Source of the DNA: an uncultured Bacteroides sp.
GTDB lineage: Bacteria > Bacteroidota > Bacteroidia > Chitinophagales > Chitinophagaceae
Direction: 5' to 3'
Length of the DNA stretch: 42,661 nt
NCBI GenBank assembly: GCA_902168085.1
Contig: CABHOP010000080.1
Span: 1-42,661, forward strand
The position numbers and the translations under genes are program-made. The notes beneath the pieces are model-generated. The model was not told the DNA's origin and did no database searches. It saw only the letters and a program-made list of their open reading frames with translations. Below, piece by piece: positions 1-7,756 of this stretch. Numbering within the stretch: the stretch's first letter is position 1; each line of letters begins with the position of its first letter.

Positions 1-71
1 GTAATATATGGATCAATAAAAAAAGAAAGTAGCGCTCCTTAACAAACGCTTTACATGTGATTGCCGGCATG

Positions 72-1424
72 TTAATAGCGATCTATGTAGAAAGTGATCC
101 ATTTATTGCCGCCAAGGTGCTTCCATTTTACAGTTGCCAGGTTTACATTCGTATCAATGATATGTCGTTCGGGCCTACCATTCAGGCTTACCGTAGCATA
201 GGCATGCACCTGCACCGGCTGCCCTTTATCTTTATAAATATCATGAAGATATTGCGCGAATTGCCAGCACATATCGGGGTGGGCAGCCAGGCCGTGAGCC
301 TGGTCGGGTGTAAGGTGTTTGCTGATGTCCTCGGTCCAGTATTTCCCCGTTGCAGCATCTTTTATTATAAAACTGGCATTGCCTCTTTTGGTGCGCAGCA
401 TCATCCGCCACGATAGCCTGTGCCCCTCTTCTGTCCAGAACACATTCCCCGGTATCATGTGGTGGCGCAGCGGTAGTATTATCTGCACTACTATATATAT
501 GCCTAATATAGTTATGATAGTTTTACTATGTTTTGCCGGGATAAAAGTAATATCAGCTTTACGGGCATTGGGCACAAAGGTTTCAAAGAAAGAGGGAGGA
601 TAGAAGATAACAGCTAACCCCAGCGCCAGGAAGGGGAACGTACCGATATGAAATATCGTAGCATTAAGCGCGTTGAAGGTCAGTGCCGCAATAAATGCCA
701 GTTGCCGTGTTTTTTTCCATAACAACCCGGGCACAATCAGCAGGTCGAACAAGATGCCTAAGTACGCCAATGCATAAGGCACCCAGTTTAGCTTCAAGTA
801 AGGCCCGATAACAGGAATATCACCTTTGTTCGACAGCCATATCTTTAACGGTATTGCTTTTAGCCAATCGGGGTATAGTTTGGCTATTGCAGCATATACA
901 AATACGCATGCTACCTGGAACTGGAAGATGAAGATGCACCACGCATCGCAATAATCTGTTTCTGCTACCGCACCGCGTTTGCCATCTAATGAAAAGCGCC
1001 TGTTGGCGGGTACAAAAACCATCATCCAGCATAGCAATACCATGAGGTAAAAGTGATTATTATAATGTGTTTTCTGCAGCAGGTACACACTCGTCCACAT
1101 TAATGCCAGCAATGTTGCCGAAACCCGGTAAAACAGCCCTGTACACACCATCAGCCCAAGAAGTGAAATACCCGCGTAATACCAATACATGATGGGTCCA
1201 TGCAGAAACTGCAGCCACTCAAAACCTATAAAAGTAAAAGTGAAATTTGTATGAATATACACATCGCGCACCCAGCCTGTAACCAGCGAGTGGAAGCCTT
1301 CAAGAAACATAATGAAGCCTACCAGCACGCGCAGATACACCAATGGTGCATTGCTCACTTGCTTGAAAGCAGCTGTATGAAGTTTTGTAAAAATGGTAGG
1401 TGCAGTTACAGGTACCGTTGCCAT
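72..1424 (-). CDS. HTTM (vitamin K-dependent carboxylase-like) membrane protein
   Basis: A 450-residue integral membrane protein of the HTTM family, whose best known member is vertebrate vitamin K-dependent gamma-glutamyl carboxylase. Several hydrophobic segments fill residues 28-300. Two family signatures are visible: QKTHYNNH (Lys118), which corresponds to the region holding the carboxylase catalytic base, and EEGHRLSWRMML near residue 335 in the C-terminal soluble part. What bacterial HTTM proteins do is mostly unknown; carboxylation is an inference from the motifs. It starts 16 bp after the cysteine desulfurase stop, so the two are probably co-transcribed. A paralogue lies at 13223-14593 with the same motifs. 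Family call is firm, function is not. Confidence 0.88.
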   Translation of the reverse strand: MATVPVTAPTIFTKLHTAAFKQVSNAPLVYLRVLVGFIMFLEGFHSLVTGWVRDVYIHTNFTFTFIGFEWLQFLHGPIMYWYYAGISLLGLMVCTGLFYRVSATLLALMWTSVYLLQKTHYNNHFYLMVLLCWMMVFVPANRRFSLDGKRGAVAETDYCDAWCIFIFQFQVACVFVYAAIAKLYPDWLKAIPLKIWLSNKGDIPVIGPYLKLNWVPYALAYLGILFDLLIVPGLLWKKTRQLAFIAALTFNALNATIFHIGTFPFLALGLAVIFYPPSFFETFVPNARKADITFIPAKHSKTIITILGIYIVVQIILPLRHHMIPGNVFWTEEGHRLSWRMMLRTKRGNASFIIKDAATGKYWTEDISKHLTPDQAHGLAAHPDMCWQFAQYLHDIYKDKGQPVQVHAYATVSLNGRPERHIIDTNVNLATVKWKHLGGNKWITFYIDRY

Positions 1425-1440
1425 AGTTTGTATGGCAAAC

Positions 1441-2571
1441 TTATATAAGCTCCTGCAGTTTTGCTACTACATTGTCTACTTCTTCTTTTGTATTGTGCCT
1501 GCTGAATGAAAAACGGATAGGTACCATATTTTGGCTCTGCCCGTTATACAGTGCTTTGATAACATGGCTTACAGAGCTGGCACCGCTGCTGCAGGCGCTA
1601 CCGCCGCTTACACAAATACCTGCCATATCCAGGTTGAAAAGCAGCATGTCTGATTTGTCAGTTTTCGGGAAGGCAACATTCAGTACGGTGTACAAACTGC
1701 CTTCCATATCGCCATTAAAAGTAGCCTGCGGAAAAGTGTTTTTCAGCTTTTCGGCCATATAGCTTTTCAGGCCTTTTATGTAATTGCTATCGTTTTCGTA
1801 GCGTTGAGTAGCTATTTCCAGTGCTTTGGCAAAGCCTACAATGCCATACAGGTTTTCAGTGCCCGCGCGCATATTGCGTTCCTGCGAGCCACCGTTTATC
1901 ATGGGGTTTATCTTGATGTTCTCATTCACATACAATATACCTACACCCTTAGGGCCATGAAACTTGTGGCCTGCAGCACTTACAAAATGTACATGCAGTT
2001 CCTTCAGGTTTATAGGGTAGTGGCCTATGGTTTGCACCATATCGCTGTGAAATATGGCGTCGTACTTTTTACAAAGCTCACCTACGGCTTTTACATTCAG
2101 CAGGTTGCCTATTTCGTTATTGGCATGCATCAGTGTTACCAATGTTTTGCCCTCATTAGCCGCCAGTAAAGATTCCAGGTGCTCCAGGTCCACATGGCCG
2201 TTAGCAGTTAGTTTCACAACGTCCAGCTTTGCCAGGCCTATTTTATGCATGCATTCTGTAGTATGCAGGGTGGCATGGTGCTCTATAGGGGAAGTGATGA
2301 TGTTCTTGCATCCCAGGTCACGTATAGCAGCATTAATAGCCGTATTGCTGCTTTCCGTACCGCCCGATGTGAAGAAAACCTCGCCGGGTGCGCAGTTCAG
2401 TATTTTGGCTACGCTTTTGCGTGCCGCTTCGATAGCCATCTTCGTTTCGCGCCCGTAAGAATAAATAGAAGAAGGATTGCCAAATTTTTCAGTCATGTAA
2501 GGCATCATCGCTTCTAATACTTCCGGGTCTAGCGAAGTAGTTGCGGCATTGTCGAAATAAATACGCTGCAT
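1441..2571 (-). CDS. cysteine desulfurase, NifS/IscS family
   Basis: A 376-residue PLP-dependent class V aminotransferase-fold enzyme that releases sulfur from cysteine as a persulfide for Fe-S clusters and thiolated tRNA. The N-terminus YFDNAATTSLDP is the family opening. Asp177 lies in HSDMVQ. The PLP lysine is Lys203 in AAGHKFHGPKG, and the persulfide-forming Cys327 lies in SGGSACSSG. Length is normal for IscS/NifS enzymes. No iscU or other Fe-S assembly gene is next to it, so the exact subgroup (IscS, NifS or a tRNA-thiolation partner) cannot be fixed from context. A TAATTTTG box sits about 30 bp upstream of the start. Confidence 0.95.
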   Translation of the reverse strand: MQRIYFDNAATTSLDPEVLEAMMPYMTEKFGNPSSIYSYGRETKMAIEAARKSVAKILNCAPGEVFFTSGGTESSNTAINAAIRDLGCKNIITSPIEHHATLHTTECMHKIGLAKLDVVKLTANGHVDLEHLESLLAANEGKTLVTLMHANNEIGNLLNVKAVGELCKKYDAIFHSDMVQTIGHYPINLKELHVHFVSAAGHKFHGPKGVGILYVNENIKINPMINGGSQERNMRAGTENLYGIVGFAKALEIATQRYENDSNYIKGLKSYMAEKLKNTFPQATFNGDMEGSLYTVLNVAFPKTDKSDMLLFNLDMAGICVSGGSACSSGASSVSHVIKALYNGQSQNMVPIRFSFSRHNTKEEVDNVVAKLQELI

Positions 2572-2601
2572 GTTATGTATTGATAATTATTGTAAGATGT
2601 G

Positions 2602-2609
2602 CAAAATTA
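2602..2609 (-). promoter_or_regulatory. -7 box (TAATTTTG) before cysteine desulfurase
   Basis: The minus strand reads TAATTTTG, an exact fit to the Bacteroidota TAnnTTTG element, in the 45-bp gap before the desulfurase start at 2571. No clear -33 TTG lies at the usual distance. This box would let the desulfurase-HTTM pair be transcribed independently of the upstream gene. Confidence 0.4.
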
Positions 2610-2616
2610 CAAAAAA

Positions 2617-3255
2617 TCATTCACCTAATTTATAGGCAATACCTGCATGGTAACTAATATTCCGGTTGGCTACAGTTACATCTGTAGTGTTGTATTTCTG
2701 CCGGTCACCCTTTAATGCCCTGAAAGTGAGCACCGAACTGAACAGGAACCGCTTGCCTAACGGTATGGTATGCGTATAGGTAAGCCCGCTCATCAGCATA
2801 AAGCTATTGTCTTTTTGCCCGGTAGTTTTGTTTTCGGTAAACTGCATTACGGGTATGATACTAAGCCCCAGGTAAGTGCGCATATGCCGCAGCACCGGTA
2901 AAAAATAGCCGGTTAAAGGGTAGGTTACATCATACTGCACAGTTATATCTGCCTGCAGGTTATTGTCTGTCACAGTTTGCCTGGGTGGCTCTTCCAGGTT
3001 TGCTGTGGTTATAATGTCTTTGGTCTTGTAGTGTTTAATACCGGCCTCCCAGCTCCATTTACCTTTGGTACTTCTGCGTATGAATACCTGTTTATCCCAG
3101 GTAAACCGCTGTGGGTATAAATTAATGGCATTGGAGGAATAATAACTTTTATTGAGCCACAGGGAAGTGCCCTGGCGTACGCCAATAAATGTTTCCTGTG
3201 CAGTAGCTACATGAGAACAGAGCACTAAACAAAGTATATAAAACCGGTATGTCAC
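2617..3255 (-). CDS. secreted hypothetical protein, probable outer-membrane beta-barrel
   Basis: A 212-residue protein with a clear Sec signal peptide ending in VATAQ at about residue 20. The rest is rich in alternating hydrophobic and aromatic stretches (for example RTYLGLSIIPVMQF and NISYHAGIAYKLGE at the C-terminus), which is typical of small outer-membrane beta-barrels. I do not recognise a specific family. The gene lies 33 bp downstream of the DinB-like gene and 45 bp upstream of the cysteine desulfurase, all on the same strand. Nothing in the neighbourhood indicates a substrate or role. The barrel assignment is an inference from strand-like periodicity. Confidence 0.75.
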   Translation of the reverse strand: MTYRFYILCLVLCSHVATAQETFIGVRQGTSLWLNKSYYSSNAINLYPQRFTWDKQVFIRRSTKGKWSWEAGIKHYKTKDIITTANLEEPPRQTVTDNNLQADITVQYDVTYPLTGYFLPVLRHMRTYLGLSIIPVMQFTENKTTGQKDNSFMLMSGLTYTHTIPLGKRFLFSSVLTFRALKGDRQKYNTTDVTVANRNISYHAGIAYKLGE

Positions 3256-3288
3256 ATCTGCCTGTATAACTTGAAAGTTACGCTTTTT

Positions 3289-3780
3289 TTATCGCTCATC
3301 GGCGCTGGGGCCGAAGATGCCGGGTACCGGTACATCCAGCAGGCGCAGGTATACAGACAGTTGTCCTCTATGATGTACCATATGCTGTTGCTCGTTTCTT
3401 AATACGCTGGTGCGTGGTAGGTCAAAAAGTACCGTTTCACCTTTGCGTAGTTGCCAATACTGTTGCAGTTGCTCATCAGTTGCCTGGTTTAATGCATCTA
3501 TAGCTGCTGCTAATCTTGTTTCATATTCCTGCAAGATTTGCTCAAGGCTATCAGGAACATTAGGCTTATATGGGGTGGCAAAAAAATCGAAATGATCTGC
3601 TTCCAGCAAACGGTTTACCCAAACAGGCAGCTCGGCTATATGCATGCCAAGCCTTCCCAGGCTCATTGATTTTGCATGCGGTTTCCAGTCCAGCTTATCT
3701 GCAGGTATACGTTCCAGCATACGCTTGTTGGCTGCCGCTACGTGTTTCAGTTGATTGGTATATGTTTCTGCCAAGGTCAT
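3289..3780 (-). CDS. DinB-like four-helix metal-binding protein
   Basis: A 163-residue protein of the DinB/YfiT-like superfamily, a four-helix bundle that binds a divalent metal through three histidines. Here the likely ligands are His47 in LGMHIAE and His133 and His137 in QQHMVHHRGQ. Members include thiol-dependent S-transferases (bacillithiol or mycothiol type) and many uncharacterised proteins, so the substrate is unknown. No damage-inducible regulation is visible. A second, divergent DinB-like gene lies at 23443-23970. Confidence 0.85.
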   Translation of the reverse strand: MTLAETYTNQLKHVAAANKRMLERIPADKLDWKPHAKSMSLGRLGMHIAELPVWVNRLLEADHFDFFATPYKPNVPDSLEQILQEYETRLAAAIDALNQATDEQLQQYWQLRKGETVLFDLPRTSVLRNEQQHMVHHRGQLSVYLRLLDVPVPGIFGPSADER

Positions 3781-3859
3781 AAGTCAAAATGATTTGGCAG
3801 CCAAATTAAAGGAATGTCTTTGTCCGGCAGATTGTACTTATCTATATCGGTATTACCTT

Positions 3860-3923
3860 ACCAGCTCCCAAAGCACAATACCCACGCTTACAGATATATT
3901 CAAAGAGTGTTTGGCACCCCATT
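3860..3923 (-). pseudogene. orphan 3' end of a trmH/spoU-type methyltransferase gene
   Basis: This 64-bp stretch repeats the region 4559-4622 near the 3' end of the intact methyltransferase gene with only four differences (60 of 64 identical). Read on the minus strand it keeps the frame: WGAKHSLNISVSVGIVLWEL, then V-R-stop, whereas the intact gene ends V-R-K-H-stop. All four differences are synonymous. It has no start and no upstream part of the gene. Its 5' boundary falls on the stop codon of the membrane-protein gene at 3922-4536. It looks like the displaced original end of the methyltransferase gene after a cassette entered. Confidence 0.85.
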
Positions 3924-4536
3924 ATTGGCCTACTAACACTATCCCTATTAGAATTGCACAAATAATTATCCAGATAATCAATGGAATCCAGAATGGCCTT
4001 GCTCTATATTTTATATCTCCCAAGTATTTCTTCCAAAGTACTTTATCTAGCACAATTGCTCCGGCGGCATTCAATAAGTAAGTTAGGGAGCTCGATCGCT
4101 TATTGTCAGGTATCAGGTTCATAACAATAATTACAATTAAGGTATAAACGATACCGTATACTAAAGTTATAACAGCGCCTTTTCCTTTCCCCGCTCTTTT
4201 TAGGTTACTACGCAATAAAAGTGCTCCGGCTAATACCGTAAAGAAAATGGAAAAGCCATATATAGCTCTTACGGAATAATATTCATGTGCATCTGTATCA
4301 TCCACTACATTCCTTGTTATAGGAGCTTGTGCTAGTACTTGTTTTTCCTCTGCTTTATGTTGTAAAACTGCATTTATAGTATCCATCTCTTCCTTAGATA
4401 CGGTAGCATTTCTTTGTTTCAATTCCGCTACTGCTGCCATTATTGCTTCGGGTGTATATTTTTCGCATTGTTCAATATAAACGCGCAGCTCATTTTCAGT
4501 CTTCTGTTGCATCAGGGTTGTGTAATCTATATTCAT
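3922..4536 (-). CDS. hypothetical membrane protein, cassette-like insertion
   Basis: A 204-residue protein of unrecognised family. Residues 1-75 are polar and helical, with a Y-x-P-E-A-I followed by A-x-A-E-L-K-x-R pattern. Four hydrophobic segments follow, roughly at residues 90-110, 120-142, 150-165 and 180-203. The gene is visibly richer in A and T than its neighbours. It starts 9 bp after the stop codon of the RNA methyltransferase and ends exactly where a duplicated methyltransferase 3' end begins. That layout suggests a horizontally acquired passenger gene. No function can be assigned; nothing ties it to defence, transport or toxin activity beyond its mobile-looking context. Confidence 0.75.
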   Translation of the reverse strand: MNIDYTTLMQQKTENELRVYIEQCEKYTPEAIMAAVAELKQRNATVSKEEMDTINAVLQHKAEEKQVLAQAPITRNVVDDTDAHEYYSVRAIYGFSIFFTVLAGALLLRSNLKRAGKGKGAVITLVYGIVYTLIVIIVMNLIPDNKRSSSLTYLLNAAGAIVLDKVLWKKYLGDIKYRARPFWIPLIIWIIICAILIGIVLVGQ

Positions 4537-4545
4537 ATGCTAAAA

Positions 4546-5073
4546 CTAATGTTTGCGTACCAGCTCCCAAAGCACGATGCCTACGCTTACAGATATATTC
4601 AAAGAGTGTTTGGCTCCCCATTGCGGTATCTCTATACAACCATCAGCCATAGCCAGCACTTCTTCATTTACGCCACTTACTTCGTTGCCAAATACCAATG
4701 CTATGGGTGTTTGCCCATCCCAATTGAAATCCTGTAGCTGTGTGCTGTTATGTGCCTGTTCTACTGCATATATTTTATAACCTGCGGCCTTAGCATCCTG
4801 CACGGCATCCATAGTGGTGGCAAAGTGTTTCCAGCTTACCGTATCGGTAGCGCCAAGTGCTGTTTTATGTATGTCGCGGTGTGGCGGGGCAGGGGTATAA
4901 CCGCACAGGTACAGCGCGCTGGCTGCAAAGCAATCGCAGGTACGGAAGGCAGCACCTACATTGTGCATACTGCGCACATCATCCAGTATCACAATGACAG
5001 GATGTTTCGCTGCACCTTTAGCTGTTTCGGCATCCTGCCGGCCCAGCTCTTCCATCGATTTTTTTGAAAACAT
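4546..5073 (-). CDS. SpoU/TrmH-family RNA methyltransferase
   Basis: A 175-residue SPOUT-class (knotted) SAM-dependent 2'-O-ribose methyltransferase of tRNA or rRNA. The three family motifs are present: motif 1 DDVRSMHNVGAAFRTCD (residues 31-47), motif 2 ALVFGNEVSGV, and motif 3 IPQWGAKHSLNISVSVG, which forms the SAM-binding knot. It lacks an N-terminal substrate-binding extension, so it resembles short TrmH- or TrmL-like proteins; the modified nucleotide cannot be told. The start fits the conserved SMEELGR segment. A strong promoter lies only 4 bp before the ATG, implying a leaderless mRNA. A copy of its 3' end is found at 3860-3923. Confidence 0.92.
   Translation of the reverse strand: MFSKKSMEELGRQDAETAKGAAKHPVIVILDDVRSMHNVGAAFRTCDCFAASALYLCGYTPAPPHRDIHKTALGATDTVSWKHFATTMDAVQDAKAAGYKIYAVEQAHNSTQLQDFNWDGQTPIALVFGNEVSGVNEEVLAMADGCIEIPQWGAKHSLNISVSVGIVLWELVRKH
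4559..4622 (-). repeat. direct repeat of the methyltransferase 3' end (intact copy)
   Basis: This is the second member of a 64-bp direct repeat with 3860-3923; the repeat period is 699 bp and contains one gene. It lies within the intact methyltransferase gene and encodes its SAM-binding motif 3. The arrangement resembles the two attachment ends left by an element that integrates into a gene's 3' end and supplies a replacement end. Confidence 0.85.
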
Positions 5074-5077
5074 TTTG

Positions 5078-5109
5078 CAAAGATATTGCTGCTATCTTCA
5101 TGCGTCAAA
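5078..5109 (-). promoter_or_regulatory. strong Bacteroidota-type promoter of the methyltransferase gene
   Basis: On the minus strand TTTG at 5109-5106 is followed after 20 nt by TATCTTTG at 5085-5078. This matches both halves of the Bacteroidota consensus (TTG, about 19-20 nt, TAnnTTTG). Only 4 nt separate the box from the ATG at 5073, so transcription would begin at or next to the start codon. Confidence 0.7.
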
Positions 5110-5122
5110 ACACGAAATATCC

Positions 5123-5130
5123 TATATTTG
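5123..5130 (+). promoter_or_regulatory. -7 box (TATATTTG) of clpS
   Basis: TATATTTG is an exact TAnnTTTG match 21 bp before the clpS start, which would give a leader of about 15 nt. A recognisable -33 element is missing. The box shares the 78-bp divergent spacer with the methyltransferase promoter. Confidence 0.5.
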
Positions 5131-5151
5131 CAAAAAAAACTGCATAAGCAT

Positions 5152-5430
5152 ATGAGTACCCGTTGGCAAACACAGGAAGATGCGGAACAGGATGTGCTTG
5201 TGGCCGAACACCACAGCCTGATAGTATGGAACGATGATGTAAACACATTCGACCATGTTATCGATTCACTGATGGAAATATGTGAACACTATCCTGAACA
5301 GGCCGAACAGTGTGCTCTCATCATTCACCACAAAGGAAAATGTGGTGTAAAAAGAGGCAGCTTTGAGTTTCTGCGTCCTAAGGCAGAAGCCCTGATAGAT
5401 AGGGGTATCCAGGCTACTATCGACTATTAA
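5152..5430 (+). CDS. clpS: ATP-dependent Clp protease adaptor ClpS
   Basis: A 92-residue adaptor that recognises N-degron substrates and hands them to ClpAP-type proteases. The ClpS core is clear: VWNDDVNTFDHVIDSL (residues 24-39), where N-D-D-x-N-T is the substrate-binding segment, then a His-containing ALIIHHKGKCGVKRG segment. I chose the ATG at 5152 and not the in-frame start at 5086: 5152 gives the normal length, places a TATATTTG box just upstream, and avoids starting inside the promoter region of the divergent methyltransferase gene. A strong terminator follows, so it is probably monocistronic. Confidence 0.93.
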   Translation: MSTRWQTQEDAEQDVLVAEHHSLIVWNDDVNTFDHVIDSLMEICEHYPEQAEQCALIIHHKGKCGVKRGSFEFLRPKAEALIDRGIQATIDY

Positions 5431-5454
5431 TCGAATTTCTGGAATATATCCGAA

Positions 5455-5480
5455 AGCCCGGCCCTACGCCGGGCTTTTTC
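5455..5480 (+). terminator. intrinsic terminator after clpS
   Basis: An 8-bp perfect stem (AGCCCGGC / GCCGGGCT) with a 5-nt loop is followed by a T-rich tract, 25 bp after the clpS stop. Confidence 0.85.
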
Positions 5481-5533
5481 ATTTTCACCCTGTTTCTCAC
5501 GCTTTTGTATTTTAATCTACGCAGCAGGGAGTG

Positions 5534-5541
5534 TATTTTTG
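5534..5541 (+). promoter_or_regulatory. -7 box (TATTTTTG) of the S9 peptidase operon
   Basis: An exact TAnnTTTG match 23 bp before the chosen ATG at 5565. The nearest upstream TTG is 26 nt away, longer than usual, so the -33 element is uncertain. The position argues against the longer start at 5505, which would place the promoter inside the gene. Confidence 0.45.
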
Positions 5542-5564
5542 ATCCATCTATATATTATTCGGTT

Positions 5565-7742
5565 ATGAAATATACGTGGTTGTTGCTGGCAGTATTTATC
5601 TGCCAGGTATCCCTTGCGCAAACAGCTAAGAAGCAGATAACACTGGATGACCTGTTTAAGAACAATACTTTCAGGATAAAAAGTGTACCCGGCTTTAATG
5701 GTATGAAGGATGGCAAGACCTACACCAAACTGGATGCAGAAGGCAATAAACAACTGATACGTACCTATGATGTAGCCAGCGGTAAAGCAGGTACCATCCT
5801 TTTCGATAACCAGGCACACCCGGTAGATGGCAAGGCTATTACGATAGATGACTATAGCTTCAGTAAAGATGAGAAGTTCCTGTTGCTGAAGTCAGGTACA
5901 GAACATATTTACCGCCGCTCTGCTTTGAACTATGTATATCTGTACGATATAGCGGCAGGTACCATCCGCAAGGTAAGCAATGATAAGGTGCTCCATGCTA
6001 CCTTATCGCCCGATAATAAGCAACTGGCTTATGTAAAAGGCAATAACTTGTACATCATGAGCCTGGAAAGCGGTAATGTAAATGCCGTAACTACCGATGG
6101 CGAGTGGAACAAGATAATAAATGGTAACTGCGATTGGGTATATGAAGAAGAGTTTGGCTTTTCACAAGCATTCTCATGGTCGCCCGATGGTAAGTATATT
6201 GCCTATTACCGGTTCGATGAGTCGGGCGTACCCTTATTCATCATGCCAAGGTACTTCGGCCTGTATCCTGATAACTACACGTATAAATATCCCAAAGCAG
6301 GTGAACCTAATTCTATTATCCAGATAAAGCTATACGATACTAAAACGAAAACTGCCGTTAATGCCGACCTGGGGACGGAAACGGACCAGTACATTCCGCG
6401 CATCAAATGGACCAACGACCCTTCGCAGTTATGCATATACCGTATGAACCGCCTGCAAAATAAGTTGGAGTTGCTTTTTGCAGATGCATTAACGGGTGCC
6501 ACGCAAGTGGTATATACGGAAGAAAATAAATCGTACGTAGAAGTAAATGATAACCTTGCTTTCCTGCCCGATAATTCATCTTTCCTTTTCGATAGCGACC
6601 GCGATGGATATAATCACCTGTATCGCTGGGACTGGAAAAAGAAGAAGTTAACCGACCTGACACCCGGTAAATTTGATATAGCAGACATTATAGGTGTGGA
6701 TGAAAAGCGCAAAGTAGTATACTATACTGCTGCTGAAAAAACACCATTGGAGCGTAAAATGTACTCCATAAGCTGGGATGGTAAGGGTAAAAAGACATTG
6801 ACACGTACAGATGGCACACATGCCATTACCAAAGTAGAGGGCTACAACTACTTCCTGGATAAACATTCAAGGCTCGACCAGCCTCCGGTATTCAGCCTGA
6901 TAGATAACAAAGGCAAAATACTGCGCACGCTGGAAGATAATAAGGAACTGAAGGAAACCATGCAGCAGTACGAGCTTGGCACTATCAGCTTCAAGCAGGT
7001 AACCGGTGAAGATGGTACTACCTTCAATGCATGGATGATAACGCCGCCCAATTTTGATGCAAATAAAAAATACCCGGTACTCATGTATCAATACAGTGGC
7101 CCCGGTTCGCAGGAAGTAGCAGACCGTTTCCCGATACGCGATTTCTTCTGGCACCAGATGCTCGCTGAAAAAGGGTACATCATTTTTTGCGCCGACGGTA
7201 CGGGTACGGGGTTCCGTGGCGAAGCATTCAAAAAGAAAACGTATCTGCAATTGGGTAAATATGAAAGCGACGACCAGATCAGCATCGCCCGTTATTTAGC
7301 TAATCAGCCCTATGTTGATAAAAACCGCATCGGTATCTGGGGGTGGAGCTATGGTGGTTTCATGAGCAGTACCTGCCTGTTCAAAGGCAGTGATGTATTT
7401 AAAATGGCCATTGCCGTAGCGCCGGTGAGCAACTGGAAGTACTACGATAATATATATACCGAGCGCTACATGCGCACACCAAAGGAGAACCCGCAGGGCT
7501 ACGATGACAATGCCCCTGAAAAGATGGCTGCCAACCTGAAAGGTAAATTTCTGCTGATACACGGTACGGCAGATGACAATGTGCATTTTCAGAATGCAGT
7601 AATGCTTACAGATGCCCTGATAAAGGCAAATAAGGATTTTGACGGGGAGTATTACCCTAACAAGGCACATGGCATATCCGGCGGCAATACACGTCATCAC
7701 CTATATAAAAGGATGACAGATTTCATCCAAAGCAATCTTTGA
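5565..7742 (+). CDS. S9 family dipeptidyl peptidase IV-like exopeptidase
   Basis: A 725-residue exported serine peptidase that should release X-Pro or X-Ala dipeptides in the periplasm. A signal peptide ends in VSLAQ (residue 19). An N-terminal beta-propeller contains the DWVYEEEF segment, whose two glutamates hold the substrate amino group in DPP-IV enzymes. The C-terminal alpha/beta hydrolase carries Ser595 in GWSYGGF, the Asp in GTADDNVHF (670/671) and His702 in KAHGISG. All catalytic elements are intact. The ATG at 5565 gives a proper signal peptide and lies just after a -7 box. Fourteen bases separate it from the YihY gene, so they form one transcription unit. Confidence 0.95.
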   Translation: MKYTWLLLAVFICQVSLAQTAKKQITLDDLFKNNTFRIKSVPGFNGMKDGKTYTKLDAEGNKQLIRTYDVASGKAGTILFDNQAHPVDGKAITIDDYSFSKDEKFLLLKSGTEHIYRRSALNYVYLYDIAAGTIRKVSNDKVLHATLSPDNKQLAYVKGNNLYIMSLESGNVNAVTTDGEWNKIINGNCDWVYEEEFGFSQAFSWSPDGKYIAYYRFDESGVPLFIMPRYFGLYPDNYTYKYPKAGEPNSIIQIKLYDTKTKTAVNADLGTETDQYIPRIKWTNDPSQLCIYRMNRLQNKLELLFADALTGATQVVYTEENKSYVEVNDNLAFLPDNSSFLFDSDRDGYNHLYRWDWKKKKLTDLTPGKFDIADIIGVDEKRKVVYYTAAEKTPLERKMYSISWDGKGKKTLTRTDGTHAITKVEGYNYFLDKHSRLDQPPVFSLIDNKGKILRTLEDNKELKETMQQYELGTISFKQVTGEDGTTFNAWMITPPNFDANKKYPVLMYQYSGPGSQEVADRFPIRDFFWHQMLAEKGYIIFCADGTGTGFRGEAFKKKTYLQLGKYESDDQISIARYLANQPYVDKNRIGIWGWSYGGFMSSTCLFKGSDVFKMAIAVAPVSNWKYYDNIYTERYMRTPKENPQGYDDNAPEKMAANLKGKFLLIHGTADDNVHFQNAVMLTDALIKANKDFDGEYYPNKAHGISGGNTRHHLYKRMTDFIQSNL

Positions 7743-7756
7743 CCGTAATTTGCGGT

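Noticed and set aside
1-71. Possible terminator downstream of the first HTTM gene
   Set aside because: Only a 4-bp AGCG/CGCT stem before a T-rich run on the minus strand could be found; too weak to call.
5086-5151. 22-residue extension of ClpS
   Set aside because: It would start inside the divergent promoter region and before the clpS -7 box; the 92-residue form has the usual length.
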